NCBI GenBank assembly: GCA_013390905.1
Contig: JACATG010000003.1
Span: 35,788-99,787, forward strand
Source of the DNA: Marine Group I thaumarchaeote
GTDB taxonomy: Archaea; Thermoproteota; Nitrososphaeria; Nitrososphaerales; Nitrosopumilaceae
Direction: 5' to 3'
Length of the DNA: 64,000 nt
A program made the translations under genes and the position numbers. Positions 23,817 to 32,412 of the stretch are shown one piece after another. The notes beneath the pieces were generated by a model that was given only the letters and a program-made list of their open reading frames with translations, searched no databases and was not told the DNA's origin. The first letter of the stretch is position 1, and each line of letters begins with the position of its first letter.

Positions 23817-24319
23817 AACTTCAAGTGTTTTTTAGCATTATCTGGTATTACTATCAAAATTTTTCTTTTTTCTTCTTCGTTTAGATTATTAATGATTTTT
23901 TTAACACAATTAGAAATAATTTCTTTTTCATTTTCCTCTAACGTTAAAAATATTTCTAGAATCCCATCTAAATGAAAAGTGATTAATTTCTGTGGAAATT
24001 GTGACACCTCTATAATGTATGCTGAAAATAATCCTGTTCTTTGCTCTTCTGATAGAGTTGTTAAAATTTTAAGCCATGATTTGAATAATTTTGAAAAGTT
24101 AGGAAATGGAATAGTTGGCCCTGCTTCTAATGCATTGTTTATAATCTCTTTTCGCTCTGCTTCAGACAATGAAAAAAACTCTACCATCCTCTTTTTCAAA
24201 ATTGGATTTCTTAGAAAGTCTGGAAGACTAGCCAAATTAATTATGATATTTCCAGCAAAATTTTCTCCTACCATATATCTAAAAGAATTTCTGTTGGATA
24301 TAAAATCATGTGCAAACAC
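23813..24319 (-). CDS. Hypothetical helical protein
   Basis: 168 residues, predicted almost wholly alpha-helical with repeated leucine-rich amphipathic segments (FFSLSEAERKEIINNAL, LTTLSEEQRTGLFSAY, LEENEKEIISNCVKKI). This repeated L-x-E-x-x-R/K-x-x-I pattern, about 45 residues apart, hints at internal helical repeats. No family recognised. It is divergent from purA with a 35-bp gap. Confidence 0.55.
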   Translation of the reverse strand: MFAHDFISNRNSFRYMVGENFAGNIIINLASLPDFLRNPILKKRMVEFFSLSEAERKEIINNALEAGPTIPFPNFSKLFKSWLKILTTLSEEQRTGLFSAYIIEVSQFPQKLITFHLDGILEIFLTLEENEKEIISNCVKKIINNLNEEEKRKILIVIPDNAKKHLKF

Positions 24320-24324
24320 TTTAG

Positions 24325-24334
24325 CTTAAATAAA
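24325..24334 (+). promoter_or_regulatory. TATA-box-like element of purA
   Basis: CTTAAATAAA is centred about 26 bp before the purA ATG at 24355, the spacing at which archaeal transcription would start at or next to the start codon. No ribosome binding site precedes the ATG, so a leaderless mRNA is likely. Confidence 0.5.
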
Positions 24335-24354
24335 CGAGATAGAAGCTCAACAAC

Positions 24355-25356
24355 ATGACATCAACCGTAGTTGTTGGCGGATTTTTTGGCGACGAAGGTA
24401 AAGGGAAAATAATCTCATATTTGGCAATCAAAGATAATCCGAAAATTATAGTACGTGGTGGTGCCGGTCCAAATGCTGGTCATACAATTCGAGATGGTGA
24501 TAAAGTATACAAAGTTAGAATGCTTCCAAGTGGATTTCTTAATAAAGATGCCAAAGTAATGATTGGTCCTGGAGTCGTCATCAATCCAGATATTCTAAAA
24601 AAAGAAATTCAAGATTTCAACGTATCAGGACGTTCCTTTATTGATAAACACTGTGGGATTATTGAAGAAACTCATCTAACACGAGATTCTAAAGGTGAAT
24701 TAAAAGAAAAAATTGGAAGTACAGGTTCTGGTACAGGCCCTGCCAATGCCGATAGAGCTATGAGAGTTTTAAAATTAGCAAAAGACATTGACTCTTTATC
24801 TTCACTTGTTATAGATGTCCCACAGGCGATAAATTCTGCACTTTCTGCAAATGAGAATGTACTAGTGGAAGGTACACAAGGGACTTTTCTTTCCTTATGG
24901 CATGGAACATACCCATTTGTGACCTCAAAAGATGTTACTGCATCTGGAATATGTGCCGATGTTGGCCTTGGTCCTACTAAAGTTGATGAGGTAATTGTTG
25001 TTTTCAAATCATATGTAACTCGTGTTGGAACTGGTCCTCTTGAAAACGAGATCTCACTCAAAGAGGCGGAAAAAAGGGGGTGGTCAGAATTTGGCACAAT
25101 AACTGGTCGTCAGAGACGAGCTGCTAATTTTGATTTTAATTTAGCTAGGCGTGCAATCATGCTTAATAGTGCAACACAAATTTGTATAACAAAATTAGAT
25201 GTTCTTTTTCCTGATTGTGCTAGTAAAAATTCATTTGACGATCTATCTAAAGATGCAAAAGTATTCATAAAAAACATTGAAGATGAATTACATACACCTG
25301 TAACAATCATTGGAACTGGTCCAGATACTATTGATGTCATTGATAGAAGAAACTAG
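24355..25356 (+). CDS. purA: Adenylosuccinate synthetase
   Basis: 333 residues. It couples IMP, aspartate and GTP to form adenylosuccinate, the step before PurB in AMP synthesis. GFFGDEGKGK (near 8-17) is the catalytic Asp/phosphate loop; NAGHTI carries the catalytic His (near 40); GTGPANADRAMR and EGTQGTFLSLWHGTYPFVTS are conserved binding regions. Bacterial and eukaryotic enzymes have about 430 residues; this is the short archaeal form of about 340, which lacks several surface insertions. Likely leaderless. Confidence 0.94.
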   Translation: MTSTVVVGGFFGDEGKGKIISYLAIKDNPKIIVRGGAGPNAGHTIRDGDKVYKVRMLPSGFLNKDAKVMIGPGVVINPDILKKEIQDFNVSGRSFIDKHCGIIEETHLTRDSKGELKEKIGSTGSGTGPANADRAMRVLKLAKDIDSLSSLVIDVPQAINSALSANENVLVEGTQGTFLSLWHGTYPFVTSKDVTASGICADVGLGPTKVDEVIVVFKSYVTRVGTGPLENEISLKEAEKRGWSEFGTITGRQRRAANFDFNLARRAIMLNSATQICITKLDVLFPDCASKNSFDDLSKDAKVFIKNIEDELHTPVTIIGTGPDTIDVIDRRN

Positions 25357-25405
25357 GCTCCAAAATTTTGGATAAGTTTAATTTGATTATATACAGAAAT
25401 TCTTC

Positions 25406-26092
25406 ATGGAAAAATTAGAAAAAACTTCTGATGATAAATTACCACGTTACATTCAAGTAAATTCAACTTTGGAATTCTCTAGACTTGTTTGTGCACTTGA
25501 GCGTGCACCACGTGTATCTTTTTCACATGATTATGAAGGACAAAAAATTTTATCTGTACAAATGGATATACTTAAAGAAAAACCAATTGTGTACTATACT
25601 CCTCTGGAACATGTTGGTCATTATCTTTGCTATGGATTAAAAAGAGGAAAAGAAGAATCTAAAATTGTTGATACTACTTCTGATGCTAGCAAGTTATATT
25701 CTCCCATAGTTAAAATTAAATCTCTTCCAAAAACCTTGAGACCTGGTAATGGAACTTTTGATAGGTATCAACCAATTGAATTAGAAGATTTGTCTAGTCT
25801 TGCAAAACTTACTTGGGGTTTTGAAGAAATTCCTTTTCCACTATTTCTATTTCCACTAAATAACAGATGGCTTATTGGAGTTTTTATGAATTTCAGTGAA
25901 GAGGGAACATCTTACTTTTGTCATGTAGTTTTAGATAGCGATCCACAAAAGCCTTTTATGAAATTTTCATCAACTAATGGCTCTGAACCTATTTTTGTAG
26001 AAAATCCCTCTGAACATGGTTATTCATATATTAAAATAATAAAATTAAAAGACACACATCCGTTAGTTGATTATGGTCACCTTCAAAACTAG
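25406..26092 (+). CDS. Hypothetical protein (228 aa)
   Basis: 228 residues, not recognised. It is a soluble mixed alpha/beta protein with no signal peptide or membrane helix; aromatic-rich stretches such as FEEIPFPLFLFPLNNRWLIG suggest a folded core. It lies 50 bp after purA and overlaps pyrF by 20 bp, so it may belong to a nucleotide biosynthesis transcript, but context alone does not tell its role. Confidence 0.6.
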   Translation: MEKLEKTSDDKLPRYIQVNSTLEFSRLVCALERAPRVSFSHDYEGQKILSVQMDILKEKPIVYYTPLEHVGHYLCYGLKRGKEESKIVDTTSDASKLYSPIVKIKSLPKTLRPGNGTFDRYQPIELEDLSSLAKLTWGFEEIPFPLFLFPLNNRWLIGVFMNFSEEGTSYFCHVVLDSDPQKPFMKFSSTNGSEPIFVENPSEHGYSYIKIIKLKDTHPLVDYGHLQN

Positions 26093-26813
26093 ACTTTCAA
26101 AATTCTCAAAAACACATGGAAACGTAATTCTTGCAAATGATTATGATCTATCAGTTAAAAATTTACAAGCAAAAACTATTGAAAATATCAAACAATTACA
26201 TCCTTTTCTATGTGGCATTAAACTAAATTTTCATTTACTCCTTCCTCTGAGTGGTAAAGAAATTCTAAAAATTAACAAAACAGCCCATAGGTATGGTTTA
26301 CAAACAATTGCAGACATCAAACTCAATGATATTGGAAATACTAATCGAGTAACAACAGAGAATCTTTGGAATTTAGGATTTGATGCAGTTATTGCAAATC
26401 CCATAATGGGTCTTGACAGTCTGAAAAATCTTGTAAAATCTGCTCATAAACATGACAAAGGTGTCATTACTTTATGTCATATGAGCGCACCAGAAGCTAA
26501 ATTATCTTATGATATGGAGGTAAAAATGGGAAAAAAACAGCAACTATACCAATTATTTCTGAATTGGGCTCTTACTGCAAAAGTTGATGGTATTGTAATA
26601 GGAGCAACTTTTCCAAAAATTATTCAATACTGTGCTAAAAAAGCAGGAAAAAACTTGAACATATTCTCTCCTGGTATTGGCACTCAAGGCGGAAATGCAA
26701 ATGAAATAATATCTGCTGGAACTGATTATCTGATTGTTGGCAGAACTATTCTCAATGCTAAAAATCCTTTAAGTGTGGCAAAGAAATTACATCTACAAAG
26801 TTTTGGTAAGTAG
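26073..26813 (+). CDS. pyrF: Orotidine 5'-phosphate decarboxylase
   Basis: 246 residues from ATG 26073, inside the end of the preceding gene; a TTG two codons upstream is the alternative. OMP decarboxylase makes UMP from OMP. Seen are the first strand NVILANDYD with the substrate-binding Asp, IKLNF, the catalytic tetrad segment ADIKLNDIGNTN (D-x-K-x-x-D), IVIGATFP, and the phosphate-binding C-terminal SPGIGTQGG plus YLIVGRTI. Length and order fit the family. PyrD and PyrK are at 48699-50448. Confidence 0.92.
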   Translation: MVTFKTRLSKFSKTHGNVILANDYDLSVKNLQAKTIENIKQLHPFLCGIKLNFHLLLPLSGKEILKINKTAHRYGLQTIADIKLNDIGNTNRVTTENLWNLGFDAVIANPIMGLDSLKNLVKSAHKHDKGVITLCHMSAPEAKLSYDMEVKMGKKQQLYQLFLNWALTAKVDGIVIGATFPKIIQYCAKKAGKNLNIFSPGIGTQGGNANEIISAGTDYLIVGRTILNAKNPLSVAKKLHLQSFGK

Positions 26814-27212
26814 CATTTGCGCTCTTGTTAACATAGTTTTTGCATTATCAAATGTAGTTTTTTCCATGGATGTATTATAATCCATCCAAGTGTAATCAAG
26901 ATGTTCATGTGAAATCCTAACTTCTTTAGTTTTTGTTTCAGCCAAGAAAAACACCACCTTTTTGTGAACTAATTCTCCCTGATATTGAAAATCATAGTTA
27001 ATCCATTCTTCAAAATTTTCTAAAAATGTAATGTCCATAATTCCAGTTTCTTCTTTAGCTTCTCTAATTGCAGTTTCATGAGTTGACTCTCCTTTTTCCA
27101 TCTTTCCTTTTATAAAATCCCAATGTCCAGAAGGATAGTGTAAAAGTAAAAACAAAATTTTTGAATCTTCTTTTCTAAATAATACCATTCCAGCGGAAGT
27201 TTCTTCTATCAT
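26793..27212 (-). CDS. Nudix hydrolase (diadenosine tetraphosphatase-like)
   Basis: 139 residues. A complete Nudix box, GKMEKGESTHETAIREAKEETGI, fits G-x5-E-x7-R-E-U-x-E-E-x-G-U and coordinates Mg2+. The sequence HYPSGHWDFIKGKME before it and the short length resemble archaeal and eukaryotic Ap4A hydrolases, which clear dinucleotide polyphosphates. Overlaps uppS by 4 bp on the same strand and converges on pyrF by 21 bp. Confidence 0.88.
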   Translation of the reverse strand: MIEETSAGMVLFRKEDSKILFLLLHYPSGHWDFIKGKMEKGESTHETAIREAKEETGIMDITFLENFEEWINYDFQYQGELVHKKVVFFLAETKTKEVRISHEHLDYTWMDYNTSMEKTTFDNAKTMLTRAQMLLTKTL

Positions 27213-28000
27213 TTTCCTAATCTTCTTTTTCTTTCTTGAAAAGTTCTAATTGCTCTCATTAAATCAATTTTTCTAAACTCTGGCCAAAAAATATCCATAA
27301 AGATCAATTCACTATAGGCACTTTGCCACATGAGAAATCCACTTAATCTTTTTTCTCCTGATGTTCGTAAAATCATATCTGGAGATGATTGTGGTAAGTG
27401 TGATGTGTAAAGGTTTGATTCAATCTCTTTTTTGTTAATATCTTCTATCTTAAGAGAACCATCTTTAATTTTTTTTCCTATTTTCTTAACTGCATCTACT
27501 AATTCATATTGTCCTCCATATGCTAATGCAATATTTAGAAAATGATTATCATAATTTTTTGTAACATCATCTAATCGTTTTAAAACATCCTTGATAGAAT
27601 CTGGTAGTAGTTCAATTCTTCCAATACCTTTGACTCTCATTTTACATCTGTGTATCCTAGGATCATTGTACAATTTCTCAAGTCTCATACGAATTAATTC
27701 ATAGATTTGTTCTAATTCCTCATCCTTTCTATTCAAATTCTCTGCTGAAAGTGCGTATAATGTAACAATTCTGATATCCAATTCTTCACACCAATCAAGA
27801 AGATTTTCTACTGCATCTGCTCCTTTCCAATGGCCTGTTTTTGGTATAGATAGGTGCATTTTAGCCCATCTTCTATTTCCATCTAAAATTAGTGCAACAT
27901 GATTTGGAATGTCTCCATTTCGAATTTCATGTTCTAGCCTCTTTCCATAGATCTTATAGATACCTGTTAACTGACAGATTATTTCTATTATCTTGCTAAT
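27209..28000 (-). CDS. uppS: Undecaprenyl diphosphate synthase-type cis-prenyltransferase, probable AUU start
   Basis: 263 residues if read from ATT at 28000. The catalytic signature LILDGNRRWAK (Asp at residue 40) and NHVAL lie upstream of the first in-frame ATG at 27859, so a start there would remove the active site. No ATG, GTG or TTG exists in frame between that motif and the preceding stop at 28006-28004. ATT at 28000 is preceded by AAAGGTGAT, a good match to the anti-Shine-Dalgarno, 5 nt away. Other conserved parts: GHWKGADAVENLLDWC, SAENLNRKDEEL, LNIALAYGGQYEL, and RTSGEKRLSGFLMWQSAYSEL. It makes the long polyprenyl diphosphate for lipid-linked glycans. Overlaps the Nudix gene by 4 bp. 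Confidence 0.88.
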   Translation of the reverse strand: MSKIIEIICQLTGIYKIYGKRLEHEIRNGDIPNHVALILDGNRRWAKMHLSIPKTGHWKGADAVENLLDWCEELDIRIVTLYALSAENLNRKDEELEQIYELIRMRLEKLYNDPRIHRCKMRVKGIGRIELLPDSIKDVLKRLDDVTKNYDNHFLNIALAYGGQYELVDAVKKIGKKIKDGSLKIEDINKKEIESNLYTSHLPQSSPDMILRTSGEKRLSGFLMWQSAYSELIFMDIFWPEFRKIDLMRAIRTFQERKRRLGK

Positions 28001-28086
28001 GCTTTATCACCTTTAATTATTAAGATGTGATTGCAGATATCAGTGTTTTTCTAATATTAATTTTTATGATGGATTTAGGACTAAAT

Positions 28087-29232
28087 TTAGTCTGAAACCA
28101 TTTCTTGATCTTTGTGTTTTCTATATTTCTTAAAGAGAATAGTGGCTGAAACCAAAGTTGCTGCTAGTCCTCCCAACAAAGGCGGAATCAACGTAAATGA
28201 GCTTTCATCATAAATCATTATGTTGGTAAACTGCACTATGGTAGGATACAGCGCTGCTAAAACAATAATTCTTAGAATATCACTAATCTGTCTAGGAATT
28301 CCTCCGATCCAATTACTAAGCAATGTTCCAACTACTATTGCACCCATACCAATCCATAATATTGGTAATGCACCTGCAACAAATTGACCAATTATCACTT
28401 TATTTGTAATCATAGAAATTAATTCTATATCGTTTTCAATTAACTCAGAATCAACTGCACTAATTCCAGCTGGTACTGAAGAAAGAATAAGTAATATTCC
28501 CGCAACCATTGTAAAAATTCTGATAAAACCCATCGGAGTTGGTTTTGACCAATTTGACCATGCTCTATCAATATCGAATGCCCTAATCAAGAATGCACCG
28601 CCCAAAATACTTACAAGAACCGCAAATATTTCTGCACTAAAATCAAATATAGTTCCAATTCCACCAATTAACAAAAGAATTCCTGGTACACCTAAAAAGA
28701 ATTTTGAATATCTTGAATCATAAGCAATCATTTTTAGATATTTTCCAAAAACTGCATAAGAATACTCTACACTTCTACTTACCTTCATTACAACACGTTG
28801 TACAGAAATAACTGGTAGAACATTTTGAATTACTGGAATAACACTTTCATCATCTTCACCATCAGAAACAATAACTGCACCATTTGCAGAAAACTTTTCT
28901 AAAACTTTTCTTGTCTCAGCGAGAATTTTTTCATCAGCATGAATTCCTCTATTCTTAACTCCAGCAACAGTTACCACTTCAACTTTGTATCCTTTACTAA
29001 TTAAATCCTCATATGTTTTGATTGCTGCAAAAATTGAATTTGAATCTGCATCTTCAGGATCTTCTAAAGCTAATCTCTGTGCTGCCTCAATACATGCATT
29101 TCTACCTATTACTGGTGTTATGATTCCTGCTTTTTCTCCTACATCGTTGTCTCGATCAATACAAATTACAAGTAATTTGTTGGCAGAAGATGCATTAACA
29201 TCTTTTTCTACCTTTTCAGACCGTTGAGACAT
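28087..29232 (-). CDS. DUF373 family membrane protein
   Basis: 381 residues. The N-terminal 160 residues are a soluble alpha/beta domain with LLVICIDRDNDVGEKAGIITPVIG and GAVIVSDGEDDESVIPVIQ, signatures of the archaeal DUF373 family. The second half has about six hydrophobic helices separated by short loops (VPGILLLIGGIGTIFDF, IFAVLVSILGGAFLIR, ILLILSSVPAGISAV and others). Family function is unknown; acidic D-R-D-N-D and S-D-G-E-D-D motifs suggest metal or nucleotide binding. Strongly conserved in archaea. Confidence 0.85.
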   Translation of the reverse strand: MSQRSEKVEKDVNASSANKLLVICIDRDNDVGEKAGIITPVIGRNACIEAAQRLALEDPEDADSNSIFAAIKTYEDLISKGYKVEVVTVAGVKNRGIHADEKILAETRKVLEKFSANGAVIVSDGEDDESVIPVIQNVLPVISVQRVVMKVSRSVEYSYAVFGKYLKMIAYDSRYSKFFLGVPGILLLIGGIGTIFDFSAEIFAVLVSILGGAFLIRAFDIDRAWSNWSKPTPMGFIRIFTMVAGILLILSSVPAGISAVDSELIENDIELISMITNKVIIGQFVAGALPILWIGMGAIVVGTLLSNWIGGIPRQISDILRIIVLAALYPTIVQFTNIMIYDESSFTLIPPLLGGLAATLVSATILFKKYRKHKDQEMVSD

Positions 29233-29303
29233 TTCACTATTTATTACAAAATTACTTTTTAACGCTTTCCAACAATTGTTCTTAGTAAAATTCGGTTTTG
29301 AGG

Positions 29304-29804
29304 CTAATTTGGTTTTGATTCATCAGAAATTTTGACATATTCCAAAGATTCTGCTTTTAGTGCCTCTATTTTTTCTAAAGTTTCAGCCATCTCTGCTTCC
29401 GAACTTGCTTTTTCAATCATATTGGCCAAAACTTTGGTTTCTACAATATATGAATTGAATTTTTTCATTGCATCCATATAACCAATATAACTTGCTAACC
29501 ATTCTTCAGGTGGTTTTGACGTCACAAATTCACTTATTTGAGAAGTTACTTGTGATGATGTTACTTCAGTAATTGTGATATAATCTCCTGGAGAAATCTC
29601 CCCATTCCGTAGATTTTGATATTCAATATCTATTGATTCTTGTAAAACTTCATGGATCTTTTTTACCCCATCAAGATAGTTTCCATAATCAGATATTACA
29701 AATGTTGCTTCATTATTTTCTGGAACTATCCAAAACAAAAAACTTGCACCAGTGATTGCGGCTAATATTGCGATAGTGACTAAAATTCCCTTTTTTGATG
29801 CCAT
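29304..29804 (-). CDS. Exported or membrane-anchored coiled protein
   Basis: 166 residues from ATG 29804 (MASKKGILVTIAIL), which places the hydrophobic segment GILVTIAILAAITGASFLFW directly after a basic N-terminus; ATG 29819 is five codons earlier. The rest is soluble and rich in helices with heptad-like Glu/Ala runs (EKASSEAEMAETLEKIEALKAESLE). Probably extracytoplasmic. No family is recognised. Confidence 0.6.
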   Translation of the reverse strand: MASKKGILVTIAILAAITGASFLFWIVPENNEATFVISDYGNYLDGVKKIHEVLQESIDIEYQNLRNGEISPGDYITITEVTSSQVTSQISEFVTSKPPEEWLASYIGYMDAMKKFNSYIVETKVLANMIEKASSEAEMAETLEKIEALKAESLEYVKISDESKPN

Positions 29805-29819
29805 TTTGTAACTTAACAA

Positions 29820-30055
29820 TCAAGTAGCTTATAACTGGTAATCTCCCAAAAAATCATCACTTGTTAAATAAATGTTAGAAAAAAAACCATTATTGTATAA
29901 TTCTAAACAAAATTTTTAAAAAAATACTTACATTTATTAAAATTTTTAAAAATTATTGCTTTTTGATGTATAAAAAAATTTACGTACATCTAGTCTATAG
30001 TTAAATAATTTTCACAGCCTCTTCCTAAATACCACCAAGTTTGACAAATTTTAGA
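29820..30055. other. AT-rich intergenic region
   Basis: 236 bp between a divergent pair, with runs of A and T (AATTTTTAAAAAAATAC and ATTTTTAAAAATTATT) forming weakly self-complementary stretches. No coding or RNA gene is seen. It likely holds promoters for both flanking genes; TATA-like sequences are too many to pick one. Confidence 0.5.
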
Positions 30056-30208
30056 ATGGTTACAGCATATTGCGTAAAGTGCAGAGCTAAAAGGGACATT
30101 AAAGATCCTGAGGAAACTAAATTAAAGAACGGACGTCCTGCCGTAAAAGGTACATGTCCTAAATGTGGAACTAAAGTTTTCCGTATAGGAAAGATGCCTG
30201 AGGAATAA
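30056..30208 (+). CDS. DUF5679-like small zinc-finger protein (50 aa)
   Basis: 50 residues from ATG 30056 to TAA 30206-30208: MVTAYCVKCRAKRDIKDPEE, then KNGRPAVKGTCPKCGTKVFRIGK. Two CxxC knuckles at 6-9 and 34-37 form a zinc finger with a conserved NGRPAVKG linker, as in the DUF5679 family of archaea. Basic surface suggests RNA or ribosome binding. It lies upstream of aIF2-beta. Confidence 0.85.
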   Translation: MVTAYCVKCRAKRDIKDPEETKLKNGRPAVKGTCPKCGTKVFRIGKMPEE

Positions 30209-30274
30209 CAGATAATACTCCACACGATTTCTCTTTTTCAAAACCCATATAGAGTCTAGTATGTATGATTTTTT

Positions 30275-30697
30275 GTGACCAAAGCAGAATATGTAAGTCT
30301 ACTCAAACGTATTCAGGATAAGCTAGGTGATACCAAAAAAGAATCCTCTACTCGATTTGAGCTTCCTGTTGTAGATGTTATGTGGGAAGGCCAAAAGACT
30401 TTCTTGCGTAATTTTTCAGAGTTCCCAAAGGTTCTACGAAGAGATCCAGACAAAGTTCTTCAATACCTATCAAAAGAGTTTGCAGTTCCTGCTGAAAGAC
30501 TAGGTGACAAGGCAATGTTTGTTGGAAGACGAGCTCCTGATGACTTTACAAGATTATTCCAAATCTATGTAAAAGATTATCTTGAATGTCGTACATGTAA
30601 AAGTCCTGATACAAGAATTACCAAAGAAAATCGTATCTCATTTTTAATTTGTGAAGCTTGTGGTGCAAAATCTGCTCTAAAAGGTAAGTATGCATAA
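30275..30697 (+). CDS. eif2b: Translation initiation factor aIF2 subunit beta
   Basis: 140 residues from GTG 30275. The core FLRNFSEFPKVLRRDPDKVLQYLSKE and GRRAPDDFTRLFQIYVKDYLEC, followed by the zinc knuckle CRTCKSPDT...CEACGAKS, matches aIF2-beta. With alpha and gamma subunits it brings initiator Met-tRNA to the small subunit. Its stop overlaps the start of the DUF424 gene. Confidence 0.95.
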   Translation: MTKAEYVSLLKRIQDKLGDTKKESSTRFELPVVDVMWEGQKTFLRNFSEFPKVLRRDPDKVLQYLSKEFAVPAERLGDKAMFVGRRAPDDFTRLFQIYVKDYLECRTCKSPDTRITKENRISFLICEACGAKSALKGKYA

Positions 30698-30993
30698 TGC
30701 AATTTTCAGTAAAAGTTTCTAATTATCAAAAAAATTCAACACTCAATATCTGTGATGCTGAACTATTAGGGAAAAAAATTATTCAAGATGAATTAAACAT
30801 GCATATTAGTGAAAGCTATTATGGACAAAAATTAGTTGAAAAAGAAGAAGCAAAATCATTATTAAAAAATTCTTTAATTATTAACATGGTCGGAAAAGAA
30901 ACAGTTTCTCTATCGATAGAACTTGGAATTGGTTCTGAAACTGGAATTAAAACAATTTCTGGCGTTCCTTTTTTAATTGTTTTTAAAATATAG
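30697..30993 (+). CDS. DUF424 family protein
   Basis: 98 residues. NICDAELLGKKI near the N-terminus and SIELGIGSETGIKTISGVPFLIVFK at the end are characteristic of DUF424, an archaeal family often encoded next to aIF2-beta and related translation genes. Function unknown but the conserved context implies a role in translation. Starts within the aIF2-beta stop (TAATG). Confidence 0.85.
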   Translation: MQFSVKVSNYQKNSTLNICDAELLGKKIIQDELNMHISESYYGQKLVEKEEAKSLLKNSLIINMVGKETVSLSIELGIGSETGIKTISGVPFLIVFKI

Positions 30994-31077
30994 AGTGTAA
31001 TTTGGTTTCATTCTTGATTCATACATTTTTTCATTCCAAAAGAAATCAATTTTATCTAGTAGGAGTAAAATTATTTG

Positions 31078-31857
31078 ATGTCTGATGATATAAGTAGAAA
31101 ATTAGAATCTAAAATAGATAACAAACTAGCATCAAAATCTAAACGAAAACATTTGGAAGATGGTTTTAAGAAAGGCAAAGTTGTCAATGAGGTTTTAGAC
31201 AAACCTACTGTTATGACTCTTTACAAAATGATCAAAGATCACATCATTGCATATGTTAATGGACCTGTAAGTGCTGGAAAGGAATCAGTTGTTTTTTGGG
31301 GCGTTGATGAACATGATGATAGCGTTGCTTTGAAAATTTATTTAGTGAGTACTTCAAATTTTAAAAAACGTGAACCATACATTATCGGTGATCCTAGATT
31401 TTCACATTTAAAAAAAGGTACAAAGAATTTAGTTTATCTATGGGCAAGAAAAGAATTTCGTAATTTATCACAGTGCTATGCGGCAGGAATTCCTGTTCCA
31501 CAGCCACTATATGTTACAAATAATGTGCTTGCAATGGACTTTGTAGGGCAAAATGGTACTCCTAACAAATCTTTGTTAAATTCAGAGGTAGACGAATATG
31601 ACTATAAACAAGCAATCTCAATCATCAAAGATCTCTATCAGAAAGCAAAGCTAGTACATAGTGATTACTCAGAATACAATATTTTTAAAACAGCAAACGG
31701 GTTAGTAGTTTTTGATCTAGGTTCTGCAGTTGATCTAAGACATCCTAATTCTCACGAATTTCTTAAAAGAGATATTTATAACATTAATAGATTCTTTAAT
31801 AAAAGAGGAATTTCTGTTGAAGATCCAAAAATCTTATTTGAGGACATTATAAAATGA
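31078..31857 (+). CDS. rio1: RIO1-type serine kinase
   Basis: 259 residues from ATG 31078. The RIO kinase fold shows a glycine-poor nucleotide loop (VSAGKESVVFWG), Lys in VALKIYLV, AAGIPVPQPLYV, the catalytic loop LVHSDYSEYNIF, and the metal-binding VVFDLGSAVDLRHPNS; the last two are RIO1 hallmarks. RIO1 acts in maturation of the small ribosomal subunit. It overlaps the KH-domain gene by 4 bp, and both belong to one ribosome biogenesis group. Confidence 0.95.
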   Translation: MSDDISRKLESKIDNKLASKSKRKHLEDGFKKGKVVNEVLDKPTVMTLYKMIKDHIIAYVNGPVSAGKESVVFWGVDEHDDSVALKIYLVSTSNFKKREPYIIGDPRFSHLKKGTKNLVYLWARKEFRNLSQCYAAGIPVPQPLYVTNNVLAMDFVGQNGTPNKSLLNSEVDEYDYKQAISIIKDLYQKAKLVHSDYSEYNIFKTANGLVVFDLGSAVDLRHPNSHEFLKRDIYNINRFFNKRGISVEDPKILFEDIIK

Positions 31858-32411
31858 GCTTTGAAAAACTAATTCGTATCCCCAATGACAGAGTAGCTGT
31901 TTTGATTGGAAAATCCGGTAATGTAAAATCAAAAATTGAACAATTATGTCATGTCTCTTTAGACATTGATGGTAATACAGGAGAAGTTTTGTTAAAATCT
32001 CTGGGTGATGTTGAAAAAATTAAACCATTCAAAGCAATGGAAATTGTTATAGCAATTGGTAGAGGTTTTTCACCTGAAAATGCTTTGACTTTGTTAAAGG
32101 GCGAAAATACATTGCACGTAATAGATCTTAGAGAGTTTGCAGGAAAGTCTAGCGCAAATGTTGAAAGGATAAAAGGGAGAATTATTGGAGAAGGTGGCAG
32201 AGCAAGACGAAATATGGAAAATCTTACTGGTACTCATATTTCAGTTTATGGAAGAACTGTTTCAATTATTGGAGATGGAAATAAATTACGATCAACTGTT
32301 AATGCAATTTCTTCTATTTCAGGTGGAAGTATGCATGGTACAGTTTACAGCAAATTAGAAGCTGTAAATAGAAAAGAAAAATATGAAAAAATGAAATTGT
32401 GGGAAGATTGA
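31854..32411 (+). CDS. KH-domain ribosome assembly protein (Dim2/Pno1-like)
   Basis: 185 residues with two KH domains. The first has RVAVLIGKSGNVKSKIE (GxxG loop GKSG), the second GRIIGEGGRARRNMENLTG (GEGG). This is the Dim2/Pno1 (KRR1-like) family that binds the 3' end of small-subunit rRNA and works with RIO1 and the adenine dimethylase Dim1/KsgA, which is encoded at 56092-56796. Overlaps rio1. Confidence 0.93.
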   Translation: MSFEKLIRIPNDRVAVLIGKSGNVKSKIEQLCHVSLDIDGNTGEVLLKSLGDVEKIKPFKAMEIVIAIGRGFSPENALTLLKGENTLHVIDLREFAGKSSANVERIKGRIIGEGGRARRNMENLTGTHISVYGRTVSIIGDGNKLRSTVNAISSISGGSMHGTVYSKLEAVNRKEKYEKMKLWED

Positions 32412-32412
32412 G

